Below the pieces are notes generated by a model. That model made no database searches and was not told the origin of the DNA. It saw only the letters and a list, made by a program, of their open reading frames with translations. A DNA stretch of 41,924 bases from Alteromonas antoniana (GTDB taxonomy: Bacteria; Pseudomonadota; Gammaproteobacteria; Enterobacterales; Alteromonadaceae), in assembly GCF_019249295.1 (NCBI RefSeq), contig NZ_JAESDH010000034.1:1-41924 (forward strand), given 5' to 3'. A program made the translations under genes and the position numbers. How positions within the stretch are numbered: the first letter of the stretch is position 1; every line of letters begins with the position of its first letter. Shown here one piece after another: positions 41,850-41,924 of the stretch.

Positions 41850-41924
41850 CTGTCTCTTATACACAAATCCCTGCTAAGTAATTAGTGGGGATTTTTTTTG
41901 AACTCTATTTACCAAGCTTGATCA
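41850..41924. mobile_element. Terminal part of an IS4-family (IS50-like) insertion sequence, cut by the window end
   Basis: CTGTCTCTTATACACAAATC at 41850 closely matches the 19-bp ends of IS50/Tn5: the first 16 bases equal the mosaic end, and the outer end differs at two of 19. A hairpin AATCCC/GGGATT (about 41866-41892) followed by TTTTTTTT lies just inside, likely to stop outside transcription entering the transposase. The remaining bases run off the window, so no transposase is visible. Confidence 0.65.

Noticed and set aside
41850..41868. Possible Nextera/Tn5 adapter contamination
   Set aside because: The match to the mosaic end stops after 16 bases and the following sequence is not adapter; it continues with a hairpin and T run and breaks a genuine terminator, which fits a natural IS end better.
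1..41924. CRISPR array, prophage or integron
   Set aside because: No regularly spaced direct repeats, phage structural genes, integrase or attachment repeats were seen.

Overview
This window looks like chromosomal DNA of a marine gammaproteobacterium of the order Alteromonadales, probably Alteromonas or a close relative. The evidence is the rpsU-yqeY-dnaG-rpoD macromolecular synthesis block with tsaD divergent to it, an Enterobacteria-like PhoB/PhoR pair, RdgC, and a Vibrio/Shewanella-style TonB2 cluster. The genus is inferred from protein style only; no rRNA or tRNA gene was recognised.

The left part (about 0.1-17.5 kb, almost all minus strand) is a nutrient-uptake region. From right to left it holds phoB and phoR, a PstS-like phosphate-binding protein whose gene overlaps phoR, and a prolyl-4-hydroxylase-like 2OG-Fe(II) oxygenase whose gene overlaps the PstS-like gene. 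Then come a 927-residue lipoprotein made of two tandem copies of one domain and a TonB-dependent receptor. Last is a six-gene operon: DUF3450 protein, TtpC-like long ExbB, ExbB, ExbD, TonB and a TPR protein. I find Pho-box-like sites upstream of phoB, of the DUF3450-TonB operon and of the lipoprotein gene. The first two share an identical 17-bp core. My reading is that the whole block is a phosphate-starvation outer-membrane uptake system with its own energiser. Beyond it lie an SBP_bac_3 periplasmic protein and a TonB-C/TPR protein.

The middle part (17.6-29.7 kb) is a mixed region: an orphan sensor kinase, rdgC, a divergent HxlR regulator/YhdH oxidoreductase pair, a SutR(YdcN)-like regulator divergent from a BenE-type transporter with two matching operators, an HDOD protein, an M49-like lipoprotein peptidase, a divergent ADP-ribosylglycohydrolase homologue and a small conserved-type protein. 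Between yhdH and the SutR-like gene sit two abutting palindromic elements of about 268 bp with the same cloverleaf layout; the second one supplies the stop codon of the SutR-like gene.

The right part (29.7-41.9 kb) is mostly housekeeping: a HIT protein, uppP, folK and folB, plsY, a phosphodiesterase/double retropepsin-like operon, tsaD, rpsU, yqeY, dnaG and rpoD. The dnaG-rpoD gap encodes a probable promoter followed at once by a foldable leader RNA. The window ends inside what looks like an IS50-like insertion sequence that has split the rpoD terminator hairpin.
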